22,837 nt of DNA from a virus. How positions within the stretch are numbered: position 1 is the first letter of the stretch; each line of letters begins with the position of its first letter. This document shows, one piece after another, positions 8,046-16,188 of this stretch. A program made the position numbers and the translations under genes. The stretch is taken from positions 1,535 through 24,371 of IMG/VR virus record IMGVR_UViG_3300000553_000208; one strand, 5' to 3'. Below the pieces are notes generated by a model that was not told where the DNA came from, searched no databases, and saw only the letters and a list, made by a program, of their open reading frames with translations.

Positions 8046-8079
8046 TCTATTATATAATAGATTTCCCTTCTTTTTTTTT
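8046..8079 (-). promoter_or_regulatory. Palindromic late element, copy B
   Basis: A9 (8079-8071), a 9-bp spacer, then the perfect TCTATTATATAATAGA palindrome (8061-8046), ending 21 bp before the fibre start. The ATG joined to the A tract (8082) overlaps the stop of the preceding gene as ATGA and opens the ten-residue ORF MKKKEGKSII. If it is a promoter, it gives the fibre and downstream head genes their own start point within the late operon. Confidence 0.65.
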
Positions 8080-11000
8080 CATAAAACAAAATCAGTTCCA
8101 CCGTCAAATGTTTGAATTAATGTTTGTGATCCGATATTTCTTAATATATCAACACCTGAGTTAATTACATTGATAGGAGTTGTTGGTGGAAATGGATTTA
8201 ATATATCATCACTACCCGCATCCAAATCATTAATATATCCAACAGGAGTTGTAGCCATCATTATTTGTCCAGTTACTCTAACAGGGCTTGGGGAACCAAT
8301 AACAACATTATTTTTTAAATTAGGTTCGACTTGAACATTACTTCCGATTACAAAATTATTATGAGAATCAGAACCAATGGAATTAAAATGACCAAAAACA
8401 TTATTTCTTTCACCACCAGTTATATTACCAGCACCAACAACGTGTGTATATTGGTTCCAAGTTTGATTCCCTGGTCCAATAACAATAGCGTGACCACTAT
8501 AAATATTATTATTTGTGGAAGTTTGTAAATAACCTGTAATATGTTTATTACTTTGACCAAGTGAAGGGTCATTATTAACAACACTTCTTGGGGTTACAGC
8601 TATCTGATATGTTTTTATTAAATCTATTGAACAAGTAACGGTTCTACTTGGGTCATAATTATATATTCTACTAACTTTAAAATATTGTGCCCCTTGTTCA
8701 TTTAAATTAATAAATATATTATCATTAAATTTAAAATTAGATATATCCTCTGGGGTTAAATATGCTTCTACTGTTATTAATCTAGCGTTTGGATCACTAA
8801 ATTCATTCATATTATTCAACCAAAATGTGTTAAATATATTATTATCTGTTATAGAAGTTAATCCATTGAATTGACCTATACACTGTCCGAAGTTTAAATC
8901 AAATGATTGTGTATATGGATTGTCAAAATTACCAGCATATGGATAAAAACTGAATGTTCCAACTTTAAAATTATTATTTATATCTAAACCATTCACAACT
9001 AATTGAGCTCCTGATGGTGGATTTATTTTATTAAAATATAAAATCCTAATATTAAACGATGTTCTCTCTAATGTGTTATTATTTAATTTAGCTATCTTTG
9101 GAATGACCACATCACTTAAAGTTGAATAGGCTGAACCAGTATCAGGCACCGCCACCAATGGAGTTGGAGAGAATATAACACTCCAATTTTGTTGTCCTTG
9201 AATGAAATTTGAATTAATTATATATTTATATTGACCCCATATTTGATTATATTGATTTTCATAAATATTATTATAATAATCACTATCTTTTGTATAGGTT
9301 AATAAAGTTGTTTTATTTTGTGTTGTTGATAAAATCTGTTCATCAACCGGAGTATCTATATTAATTTTACCTGACCAGTCTATTATATTTCCACTTCCAT
9401 AATAACCTTCATATGATTGACCATTCAAAGTATATGGATCTCTTGGTTCTATATTTAATAAATATGGATTATTTTTATCTGGTTCAATATATAAATTGAA
9501 CATCTTAATTATAGATAATAAAAAATCCTTTTGTTTAATTTGATTAGGAAGCATATATTTATAATTAATCGTCATATTTTGAGTTATGAGATTACTTGGT
9601 GTGTTAAAAACCGATGCTATATATGTGAAACTTCCATCATATAAACTAAAAGCTGATATATTTGTAGCTGTTATTACTAATTGAACACTTTCACCAGGTT
9701 GTATAGGAGCTGATAAACCAGTTCCATTCAATAAAATAGTTGTAAAATTAAGAGAATATGTAGCTGGTGCCGCATATGCGCTTGTTGTTAAAGTATAATA
9801 ATTTAAATTATTCATTAACGGAATATATCCAACTGATGTTCCACCACTTCTCCAAAATCCAACTTGAAATTCAAAAAATGATATATTAGGATGTAATGAA
9901 ACATTAGCTGTAAATTGCTGACCAAATAATGTTCCTGTGTTATTAACATAACTATATGAACCTGTGTTCCAAAATCCACCTGTATCAAAATTAGGAGCTG
10001 TATAATTATTATTAATAGCAGCAACAAATTGTTTCGAATCATATGAAATTATATTATTAATCGTTACCGATTGTGTCATACCAGCTTGAAATGAATGATA
10101 TTGACTAAAAGTCGCATTTTGTTGTAAATCACCATTATTATATGGAATGATTAAACTTTCAAATTGTGGTGTGTTAAAGAAATTAGAAGTATATTGATAA
10201 CCAGCTGATGAAATTATATTATTAATAATAGTTTTAACATATGTAGCAGGAGCGAACATATTTATATTACTAACAGTTGAAGTAACCGGAATCCCATTAT
10301 TATAAATTGAAACCGTCCCAGATGAAGTCGTACCGATTTTACCAGCTGTTATATCCCCCAAAGTCCAGTTATAACCATTGTCTATTAATGGATATACATA
10401 TCCTTGTGCCCAACTATTATTCCAAGATTGTGTAATGGAAGTTATATTATAAATATGATTATATCCATTCCAATTTAAGTCCGTTAAATAATTATCACCA
10501 ACAGTTTGAATTAAATTCATTAACCCACTGATAATTACAACATTATAATCTATTTGATTTGTATCTACATTAACTAATATATCAGTAACATATAAACTTC
10601 CTTTCAAAATTGGATTACTATCTATTAAAACTGTAATAGGTAATGATAAATTTGGATTAGGAGAGTTAGATAATGAATTTATATTCTCCATAAATCCCAT
10701 TAACTGTCTGTTATTCTTAGTACCTGGTAATTTGAAATTATATGAATATGATGAATTAGATGAACTTAAATCATTTACATTTTGAACTAATAATTCAAAA
10801 GATATATTATCATCACCATATGTATCTAAATAATAACTTGATTGTAAATCTTGATTAGAATATGAAGTTAAAACTTGGGTATTAATAATAGTCATACCTG
10901 ATAAATTAGCGTGAAGTCCAGCAATTTCAAATGAATTTCCATTATATGATCCAAATAATCCAAGAGCTGAATATGCCGAATTATTAATAATAAACTCATA

Positions 11001-11258
11001 TAAATTATAATATGGATTAACCCCAATTGGTGGAATAATCCAAGTCGTAGATATACCATTAATTGTAACAACAGCTGAATAATAACTAGTAATTAAATTA
11101 CTAACTATATATCCAGTAGATCTTGTTGATGGTTCAGTGTATGTTATACAAGTAGCAACTGAATATGTAGCACTATATGTAGCACCAACCGAATATGTAC
11201 CACTTGTTGTTATTAATAACTCTAATCTATTTGTATTTACACTATTATTACCAGCCAT
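8079..11258 (-). CDS. Large tail-tip/baseplate hub protein with adhesin-like C-terminus
   Basis: A 1059-residue, Asn/Ser/Thr/Tyr-rich virion protein. Around residues 180-270 a stretch with NRQLMGFMENINSLS and a following VDTNQIDYNVVIISG segment resembles tail-hub proteins of Bacteroidota phages. Around residues 575-660, NQIKQKDFLLSIIKMFNLYI followed by a DWSGKIN motif fits the same class, which I compare to Tal/Dit-type tail-tip proteins. The last 150 residues (HAIVIGPGNQ, THVVGAGN, NNFVIGSNVQV) look like YadA-head repeats, the same fold class as the next gene's fibre. It probably joins the tail tip to the spike. Its stop overlaps the ATG of element copy B, and a large virion gene lies five bases upstream. 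Confidence 0.68.
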   Translation of the reverse strand: MAGNNSVNTNRLELLITTSGTYSVGATYSATYSVATCITYTEPSTRSTGYIVSNLITSYYSAVVTINGISTTWIIPPIGVNPYYNLYEFIINNSAYSALGLFGSYNGNSFEIAGLHANLSGMTIINTQVLTSYSNQDLQSSYYLDTYGDDNISFELLVQNVNDLSSSNSSYSYNFKLPGTKNNRQLMGFMENINSLSNSPNPNLSLPITVLIDSNPILKGSLYVTDILVNVDTNQIDYNVVIISGLMNLIQTVGDNYLTDLNWNGYNHIYNITSITQSWNNSWAQGYVYPLIDNGYNWTLGDITAGKIGTTSSGTVSIYNNGIPVTSTVSNINMFAPATYVKTIINNIISSAGYQYTSNFFNTPQFESLIIPYNNGDLQQNATFSQYHSFQAGMTQSVTINNIISYDSKQFVAAINNNYTAPNFDTGGFWNTGSYSYVNNTGTLFGQQFTANVSLHPNISFFEFQVGFWRSGGTSVGYIPLMNNLNYYTLTTSAYAAPATYSLNFTTILLNGTGLSAPIQPGESVQLVITATNISAFSLYDGSFTYIASVFNTPSNLITQNMTINYKYMLPNQIKQKDFLLSIIKMFNLYIEPDKNNPYLLNIEPRDPYTLNGQSYEGYYGSGNIIDWSGKINIDTPVDEQILSTTQNKTTLLTYTKDSDYYNNIYENQYNQIWGQYKYIINSNFIQGQQNWSVIFSPTPLVAVPDTGSAYSTLSDVVIPKIAKLNNNTLERTSFNIRILYFNKINPPSGAQLVVNGLDINNNFKVGTFSFYPYAGNFDNPYTQSFDLNFGQCIGQFNGLTSITDNNIFNTFWLNNMNEFSDPNARLITVEAYLTPEDISNFKFNDNIFINLNEQGAQYFKVSRIYNYDPSRTVTCSIDLIKTYQIAVTPRSVVNNDPSLGQSNKHITGYLQTSTNNNIYSGHAIVIGPGNQTWNQYTHVVGAGNITGGERNNVFGHFNSIGSDSHNNFVIGSNVQVEPNLKNNVVIGSPSPVRVTGQIMMATTPVGYINDLDAGSDDILNPFPPTTPINVINSGVDILRNIGSQTLIQTFDGGTDFVL

Positions 11259-11263
11259 ATTAA

Positions 11264-12688
11264 TTATTGATTTTGTAGGTTTATATCTTGTGCGTAATTA
11301 AATGATAGATCAACTTCGATTAATTTATCATTTAAGTATGTTTTAGTCGTATATGATTTATCTATTATATTTATTGGATATGATGTAGTTCCAGATATAA
11401 CAAAAACATCTGTTGAAGTGAATAATTCATTTAAATTACTAGCATCCGTTTCATTTATCCACCCTGTTGATATAAACCAACTCTCTTGAGCTGATTGTGA
11501 TAAAATAGTATCTTGTCTAGCGCCAACAGAATAATTATACGGAAGGATTTGTTTATATTGTGTTGTTGTTATATTAGTCGTTTTAACATTTTTATAGTTA
11601 AAATTATAATAATCAAATGAACCAGATCTATTTAACCAAGCTAATTGAAAATTATTATATGGTGATGGATTACATTGTACTAAACTTCTATTTAATGATA
11701 TAGTTTTTACATTCGAAGCTGTCAATGGATAAACATAATAACCATATGCGTTAGTAAAATTAACACCTTCTGAAGCCAAATTAGCCGTCCCAACACCTAT
11801 TTCAAATTTTTTATATCCACTTGGTGCTGTTAATCCTAAAATGGAATATGTTCCAATAATATTACTATTTATATCATATGTATTTACAATTAAAGAAGTA
11901 ATCGGATTTAAATCGCTATTCGATAATATACCAGCCGTTTCATATTGATTTAAAAATATAGGTTTAGGATTTGATCCCCAAGCACTTAAAAAAGTAGCTG
12001 AAGCAGATCCTAATTGATATGAAGTAAAATCTGTGTTAATTTGATTATATTGTCTTGTTCCATTATATGCCCAATAGGTTGAACTAGTTCCTTCTAATCT
12101 AACTAAATTAGTTATATAACCACCTTCTAAAGTACTTGATACACCCCAAGGAATAGTTGTTTTAACAATATATTGACCAGTTGGATTAGAAGCTGTAAAG
12201 GTTGATACAACACTTGTTTGACCATTATACTGTGGATTTATTGTACTATTAATTTTATTTATTGTTATTAAATCACCCACTTGTAATCCACTTGATTGAC
12301 TAAAAGCTAAACCAACATATCCACTTGAATAATATGTATCACTAAATAATAAACCTGGATTATAACTTTCACCATATTGTATATTATATTTAACAGATCC
12401 ACCAACATCTGTTGATAAACCAATTAAACCTGGGTTTAATAATGGGGTTATTTGTGTGTTTAAATATCTTGAAGGGCTCATTAATCCTATTCCATTTGGA
12501 TTAGGTGGTAAATATGCTGGTGAAAATGTATCTAAAACAACATTTGAACTAGTGCCTTGTTGTAAAACATTTATATTAACAACATAATTAAATCCATAAT
12601 AAATGGAATAGGTGCTAGTTAATCCAAACCATATTGGAGCATTAACCGGTGATATATAATTAGGAGTTGTTGTTATTGTTGTAATCAT
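11264..12688 (-). CDS. Putative distal tail structural protein
   Basis: A 474-residue, Asn/Thr/Tyr/Ser-rich protein with no catalytic motif, signal peptide or membrane segment; its composition matches the next tail-tip protein. Near residues 345-365 the sequence QLAWLNRSGSFDYYNFNYK matches a WLN-x-x-G-x-F-D-x-x-x-F pattern I have seen in Bacteroidota phage tail proteins. It lies two bases after the HK97-gp10-like gene and five bases before the hub gene, so a baseplate or distal-tail role is likely. The exact role is not clear from sequence, and I would not name it as Dit. Confidence 0.6.
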   Translation of the reverse strand: MITTITTTPNYISPVNAPIWFGLTSTYSIYYGFNYVVNINVLQQGTSSNVVLDTFSPAYLPPNPNGIGLMSPSRYLNTQITPLLNPGLIGLSTDVGGSVKYNIQYGESYNPGLLFSDTYYSSGYVGLAFSQSSGLQVGDLITINKINSTINPQYNGQTSVVSTFTASNPTGQYIVKTTIPWGVSSTLEGGYITNLVRLEGTSSTYWAYNGTRQYNQINTDFTSYQLGSASATFLSAWGSNPKPIFLNQYETAGILSNSDLNPITSLIVNTYDINSNIIGTYSILGLTAPSGYKKFEIGVGTANLASEGVNFTNAYGYYVYPLTASNVKTISLNRSLVQCNPSPYNNFQLAWLNRSGSFDYYNFNYKNVKTTNITTTQYKQILPYNYSVGARQDTILSQSAQESWFISTGWINETDASNLNELFTSTDVFVISGTTSYPINIIDKSYTTKTYLNDKLIEVDLSFNYAQDINLQNQ

Positions 12689-12690
12689 AT

Positions 12691-13152
12691 TTATTTGTTT
12701 ATTTTTTTATTTATATCATCTATCATTGCTTCAAAATCTTTTATAACTTCTTCACCTAAAACACTTTTATAATTATCCCAAGCCGTATCAAATGATATTT
12801 GGATTACATCCGTTGGTTTAATCCCATCATTCGCTATCTTTCTTCCTATTAAATATGCTGCGGAGTCTATATTCTTTACATTTAATCCCTTAGCTTCTAT
12901 CCAATTCTTTATAGCTGTTGGTGGTGGAAACTTTCCAGGTCTTCTCCCTTTATCAACATAATCTAAATATGGTTCAGCTATCAATTCTATATCAAAACTA
13001 TAACCATCACTACTCGGAGATATAGTATATGATAACGAATTTATTAAATCACCAGTCGCTTCTTTACCCAAAGAAGTTAAATTAGATTTTAATTCATCAA
13101 TGAATAAACCCATAAAAGTATTTAATCCAGCTTCGGTATTTAATAAATCCAT
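12691..13152 (-). CDS. HK97-gp10-like head-tail connection (tail completion) protein
   Basis: A 153-residue protein with the pattern of the HK97 gp10 family. An N-terminal helix is followed by a beta segment and PYLDYVDKGRRPGKFPPP (residues 61-78), the family's Y-x-x-Y-V-D-x-G-x-x-P signature, then IKNWIEAKGL (81-90) and AYLIGRKIANDG (99-110). Family members act at the neck, joining the tail to the filled head. It sits between tiny or enzyme genes and the large tail genes, two bases from the next start. No residue of the signature looks damaged, so I expect it to work. Confidence 0.78.
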   Translation of the reverse strand: MDLLNTEAGLNTFMGLFIDELKSNLTSLGKEATGDLINSLSYTISPSSDGYSFDIELIAEPYLDYVDKGRRPGKFPPPTAIKNWIEAKGLNVKNIDSAAYLIGRKIANDGIKPTDVIQISFDTAWDNYKSVLGEEVIKDFEAMIDDINKKINK

Positions 13153-13166
13153 ATTTTAATTTTATT

Positions 13167-13274
13167 TTAATCTTCACATATACAAATCTCTATCATCTCA
13201 TCACATTCAGGGCAAGTTGGGTATTTATATTCTGGATTCGGATATGTCTCTTTAATTACAGGCTCTTCATCCAT
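13167..13274 (-). CDS. Tiny Cys-rich protein (35 aa)
   Basis: ATG 13274 lies two bases after the ATP-grasp stop codon and opens a 35-residue frame ending at TAA 13167, 14 bases before the next start. The protein is acidic and carries CPEC (residues 21-24) and CIC (31-33), a possible single zinc-binding knuckle. It fills an otherwise empty gap in a packed operon, which supports translation. I know no family for it. The adjacent 83-residue protein upstream of the ATP-grasp gene is also Cys-rich, so the enzyme has such a protein on both sides. Confidence 0.6.
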   Translation of the reverse strand: MDEEPVIKETYPNPEYKYPTCPECDEMIEICICED

Positions 13275-13276
13275 AC

Positions 13277-14575
13277 TTAAAATTTAAATTTTAAAGCTTC
13301 TTCTGTGTCATTTATATATTCCAAAGCTGTTTTTAAAGCTGTTTTATCATAATCTACTTCATATCCTTCTATTGAATTGGCTATCTCTAATGCTTGATTC
13401 ATAATCGAATTAACATCATCACCACATACAACAACAGATCCAAATTCTACCATATCAAACCCTGTGTTCTTAAATGGAATGATATAATATCTTCCATCCT
13501 TTTTGAATGATCCTTTTAATCTAATATTATTTTCATATTTCTCTGGAAAAACAAGTGGAAGGAAGTTTTTATTAACTATATTTGATTTCAAAATAATCTC
13601 ACATCCGTATTTATATTTAAATATAGGTTCAACTATTTTACCTTGAGCACCTTGGGTGATTATATCACCCCAATTACTAATCATTGTTAAATATGTATTA
13701 CTTGGTGGGCTACCAGCTCTCATACAAGGATCAATATAATAATCATTTCCATCTTCACCTATTCTAACTTCTGTGGAATAAAATCCAGTGTGATTATATT
13801 TCTTTAAAACTGGTTCGAATTTATTATTTACATTTGTTATTGGAGATGGTGAATTAACTATATCCATTGCTTTACCAACAAATCCACAGTTCTTAACCTC
13901 TAAACCTAAAACAAAATTCTTTGGCATCATTCCATTAACAGAAAATCCATCACTTCCTATTTCAGCTATCGATGGAATTGGATCTTCAACAATAAAATCT
14001 AACTCATCACCCAATGGACCTGATGTATAATCTAATTCATCTAAAAAAACTTGTGAATGATTATAATTAATATGGTGGGTTGTTTCGAATTCACCTCTAA
14101 AGAATGATACTTTAAGATATTTATCCGAGTTATTATGAAGATATTTCTTTAAATTATCAACACCTTTAATATATTGTGTCTTAGCTATTGGAAGTCCTAC
14201 TGATTTTAATTCATCTTTAAATAATTTTCTATTTGTTTCTAAAACTTCTGACTGGCAACCACCCCATACTAACTTTCCTATCTTTCTTAAAGCGTGGCCC
14301 CAGTCTGAAAAGTAAATATCTGGGAAAATAACTATATCAAATAATTCTAATTTATCCCAAAAAGTATCTATAACTTCTATTCCATCATATCCTTTTCCAA
14401 TAACACTTGTTGATATCTTTGGAAATGGATTTTGAACCACTGAATGATAATATACTTTACTAAATTGATCTTTAAGAGCTAAAGCAACTGGTATATATGC
14501 CCCACCTATGTTATCAACAACAGCTGCTTTTAACTTTTTATCAAATTTATTATAATTAACTATGTTTAATTTCAT
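13277..14575 (-). CDS. ATP-grasp ligase-like enzyme in the virion operon
   Basis: A 432-residue protein with ATP-grasp fold features, closest in style to the glycinamide-ribotide synthetase branch. An N-terminal alpha/beta domain (1-105) ends in LVWGGCQSEVLETNR (102-116), which opens the ATP-grasp part. Lys155 lies in KYLKVSFFRGEFET, Glu197 in FIVEDP, Glu269 in STEVRIG, and Asp282/Arg286 in IDPCMRAGSPP, a typical metal-binding end. The likely reaction is ATP-driven joining of a carboxylate to an amine, but the substrate is unknown. It is not a purine gene here, because no pathway neighbours exist and it sits among tail and neck genes. It may modify a virion protein or a host cell-wall component; that is speculation. 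Confidence 0.75.
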   Translation of the reverse strand: MKLNIVNYNKFDKKLKAAVVDNIGGAYIPVALALKDQFSKVYYHSVVQNPFPKISTSVIGKGYDGIEVIDTFWDKLELFDIVIFPDIYFSDWGHALRKIGKLVWGGCQSEVLETNRKLFKDELKSVGLPIAKTQYIKGVDNLKKYLHNNSDKYLKVSFFRGEFETTHHINYNHSQVFLDELDYTSGPLGDELDFIVEDPIPSIAEIGSDGFSVNGMMPKNFVLGLEVKNCGFVGKAMDIVNSPSPITNVNNKFEPVLKKYNHTGFYSTEVRIGEDGNDYYIDPCMRAGSPPSNTYLTMISNWGDIITQGAQGKIVEPIFKYKYGCEIILKSNIVNKNFLPLVFPEKYENNIRLKGSFKKDGRYYIIPFKNTGFDMVEFGSVVVCGDDVNSIMNQALEIANSIEGYEVDYDKTALKTALEYINDTEEALKFKF

Positions 14576-14580
14576 ATATT

Positions 14581-14832
14581 TTATTTTTGTTTTTTAAATA
14601 TAAATTCAACTTTTGATAAAGTCTTAAATTCTTTCCTATATGAACCCGATCTATATATTTCTGCTTGTTCTCTACAATAATCACAGGTACCTGAAGCACT
14701 CTCACCAAAAACCCATTCACCATCTATAACTTCACATTGACAATTATCGTGGCACTCGGGTGTGAAGTTATCTCTTTGTATATTTATACTTCTAACAACT
14801 TGTGGTTTAAATTTAAATTCTCTTGTTTTCAT
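14581..14832 (-). CDS. Small Cys-rich protein (83 aa), possible zinc binder
   Basis: An 83-residue basic protein with two cysteine clusters: CHDNCQC (residues 27-33) and CDYC (50-53). This resembles a compact zinc-binding unit. It sits five bases before the ATP-grasp gene, and its ATG begins two bases after the preceding stop, so it belongs to the same operon. No known family is recognised. It could be a partner or substrate of the ATP-grasp enzyme, since the genes are adjacent, but nothing in the sequence proves it. Confidence 0.68.
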   Translation of the reverse strand: MKTREFKFKPQVVRSINIQRDNFTPECHDNCQCEVIDGEWVFGESASGTCDYCREQAEIYRSGSYRKEFKTLSKVEFIFKKQK

Positions 14833-14833
14833 A

Positions 14834-15322
14834 TTAGTTTAATGGTGTTTGTGGGGAATTACAAGGTGTGAATGGTTGTGTTACTTCAAAAGTAATAACT
14901 GTCTTCCAACCATTAGAATTATCTACCGTTCCTTCCCAAACTGGATCTGATTTTATATCTTTAATCGTTAAAACATTATTATAATAAAAGGTTGAACTCA
15001 TTATCTCACCGATTAAATTATCTGTAATATATCCACAGTCTGATAAAGCATCAACATAATTCTCATCTGATTTATTTAATTTATCCATTACATAAATATC
15101 GAATTGAATATGCTTTCCAAAATATCCTTGCTGCCCACCTAAATATTTAACTACTCTACTAGGTTGGACAGCAAGATATGGATAAACAGGAGAGCTTGTT
15201 GCTCCAAAATTCCACTGACTTCCAAAATAATAGGAGTTTATCATTGGATGCCTTGTCGCGAACGACTGAAAAATTTGATTAAAAGTGGATATACTTATAT
15301 ATGGTGGTGTCCCGTTTATCAT
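14834..15322 (-). CDS. Putative tail terminator or neck protein
   Basis: A 162-residue mixed alpha/beta protein. Features typical of tail-terminator-like proteins in this phage group: SSPVYPYLAV (about 42-51), an HIQFDIYVMDKLNKSDENYVDA stretch read in parts (FDIYVMD, SDENYVDALSD), DNLIGEIM, then WEGTVDNSNGW and a C-terminal beta strand. The gene overlaps the preceding ORF by four bases (ATGA), the usual sign of coupled translation. Its place right after the chaperone pair fits tail assembly. I call it from pattern memory and position, so the exact role (terminator, completion protein or adaptor) is open. Confidence 0.58.
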   Translation of the reverse strand: MINGTPPYISISTFNQIFQSFATRHPMINSYYFGSQWNFGATSSPVYPYLAVQPSRVVKYLGGQQGYFGKHIQFDIYVMDKLNKSDENYVDALSDCGYITDNLIGEIMSSTFYYNNVLTIKDIKSDPVWEGTVDNSNGWKTVITFEVTQPFTPCNSPQTPLN

Positions 15323-15534
15323 ATTTTATTTCTATTTTTATAAACTTGATCCCTTTGACGCCAAAAGGATAATCTATTCATTGTTTCTGTAAATGATAAT
15401 TCATATATTTGAACATCTTTAGTTATGTCTCCCCCTGTCAATTGATCTATCATTGATATCCATTTCATATTATCTGCTATCTTTATTCCCATTATATTAT
15501 CATCTTGTATATTTTGATCCGTTTTAGAGTACAT
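15319..15534 (-). CDS. Probable frameshifted second part of the tail assembly chaperone (T part)
   Basis: From ATG 15534 this is a 71-residue ORF (MYSKTDQNIQ), but its frame is open further upstream through 12 more codons, back to a T9 run inside the end of the preceding gene. A -1 slip there would make a fusion of about 279 residues, exactly like the G/GT pair of lambda and many other siphophages. Its start context lacks the A-rich leader seen before most genes here, which favours synthesis as a fusion. It has helical stretches (IYELSFTETMNRLSFWRQRDQ) and no catalytic motif. Independent translation from 15534 remains possible. Confidence 0.62.
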   Translation of the reverse strand: MYSKTDQNIQDDNIMGIKIADNMKWISMIDQLTGGDITKDVQIYELSFTETMNRLSFWRQRDQVYKNRNKI

Positions 15535-15554
15535 ATCTTCATATTGAATATGGA

Positions 15555-16157
15555 TTAGTCTTTCATAGTCAAAAAAAAATCTAAAACTGGAACTAAATCC
15601 TTTGCTTTACCTTTCTCTTTAAATAAATTAGCTCTCCAATTTAAATTATCCAAGTCTCTTCTTTGGAATTTATCTATAACCCATTTCTCTTCTTTTGTTT
15701 CTTCATCTATAACTAATTTACCTGGTCTAACCAATATAGCAACAGCCTTTAATATAAAATCTGTTTGGGTTAATCCCATATCTTTCAACGACTGAATGGA
15801 AATATATTCACCATTACTAATCTTTTTAATCTCTGTTAAATCTCTCACAACATAATTAACCCCATCTATTTCAAAATGTTTAGGGATATTTGTAAATTTA
15901 ACTTGGTTTTTAATCATTTCAGCTAATGGTGCTGCTAGTTGATCGAACTCACTAACAAGTAAATCATCTAACTCTTCTTCTGTTAAGTTAGCAAATATCT
16001 CAACCAACTTAAAAACTTTTAATTGGTCTTGTAAATTATTTAAATCTATTTTATCAGTCATTACAACCAATTTGATATACTCTAAATATTGATTAAAAGT
16101 AATATCATCCCAACTATCGGGTAAAGTTATTGTTCTATTCGAAAAATTATATTCCAT
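15555..16157 (-). CDS. Putative tail assembly chaperone (G part)
   Basis: A 200-residue acidic, helical protein. It opens with TITLPDSWDDITFNQYLEYIK (residues 9-29), a pattern W-x-[DE]-I-T-x-x-Q-Y seen in Bacteroidota phage proteins that I associate with tail assembly chaperones. A central acidic helix (LTEEELDDLLVSEFDQLAAPL) and a C-terminal part ending VLDFFLTMKD follow. The last codons contain T9 (15579-15571), read GAT TTT TTT TTG, where a -1 slip joins it to the downstream ORF. Such a frameshift is conserved in tail chaperones of tailed phages, so family and mechanism support each other. The gene lies after the large terminase. Element copy C overlaps its start codon. Confidence 0.65.
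   Translation of the reverse strand: MEYNFSNRTITLPDSWDDITFNQYLEYIKLVVMTDKIDLNNLQDQLKVFKLVEIFANLTEEELDDLLVSEFDQLAAPLAEMIKNQVKFTNIPKHFEIDGVNYVVRDLTEIKKISNGEYISIQSLKDMGLTQTDFILKAVAILVRPGKLVIDEETKEEKWVIDKFQRRDLDNLNWRANLFKEKGKAKDLVPVLDFFLTMKD
15570..15579 (-). other. Predicted -1 ribosomal frameshift site (T9 run)
   Basis: Zero-frame codons are GAT TTT TTT TTG ACT ATG AAA GAC TAA. The T TTT TTT and T TTT TTG heptamers fit the X XXY YYZ rule, with full re-pairing of both tRNAs at the first. After a -1 slip the frame reads TTT GAC TAT GAA and continues without a stop into the ORF ending at 15319. The zero frame stops 13 bases after the run. No obvious downstream hairpin is seen by eye. Confidence 0.6.
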
Positions 16158-16188
16158 ATTATATAATAGATTTTGTTTATTTTTTTTT
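16155..16188 (-). promoter_or_regulatory. Palindromic late element, copy C (truncated palindrome)
   Basis: A9 (16188-16180), a 9-bp spacer, then TCTATTATATAAT, with the far palindrome arm replaced by the ATG of the chaperone gene (14 of 16 positions conserved). The ATG at 16191 overlaps the large terminase stop as ATGA but opens only MKKK. The start codon inside the element is hard to reconcile with a simple -10 box at this copy, since the transcript would begin too late. Confidence 0.55.

Noticed and set aside
5493-11258. Diversity-generating retroelement target
   Set aside because: Variation is at repeat level, and no reverse transcriptase gene or template/variable repeat pair with adenine-specific changes is visible in the window.
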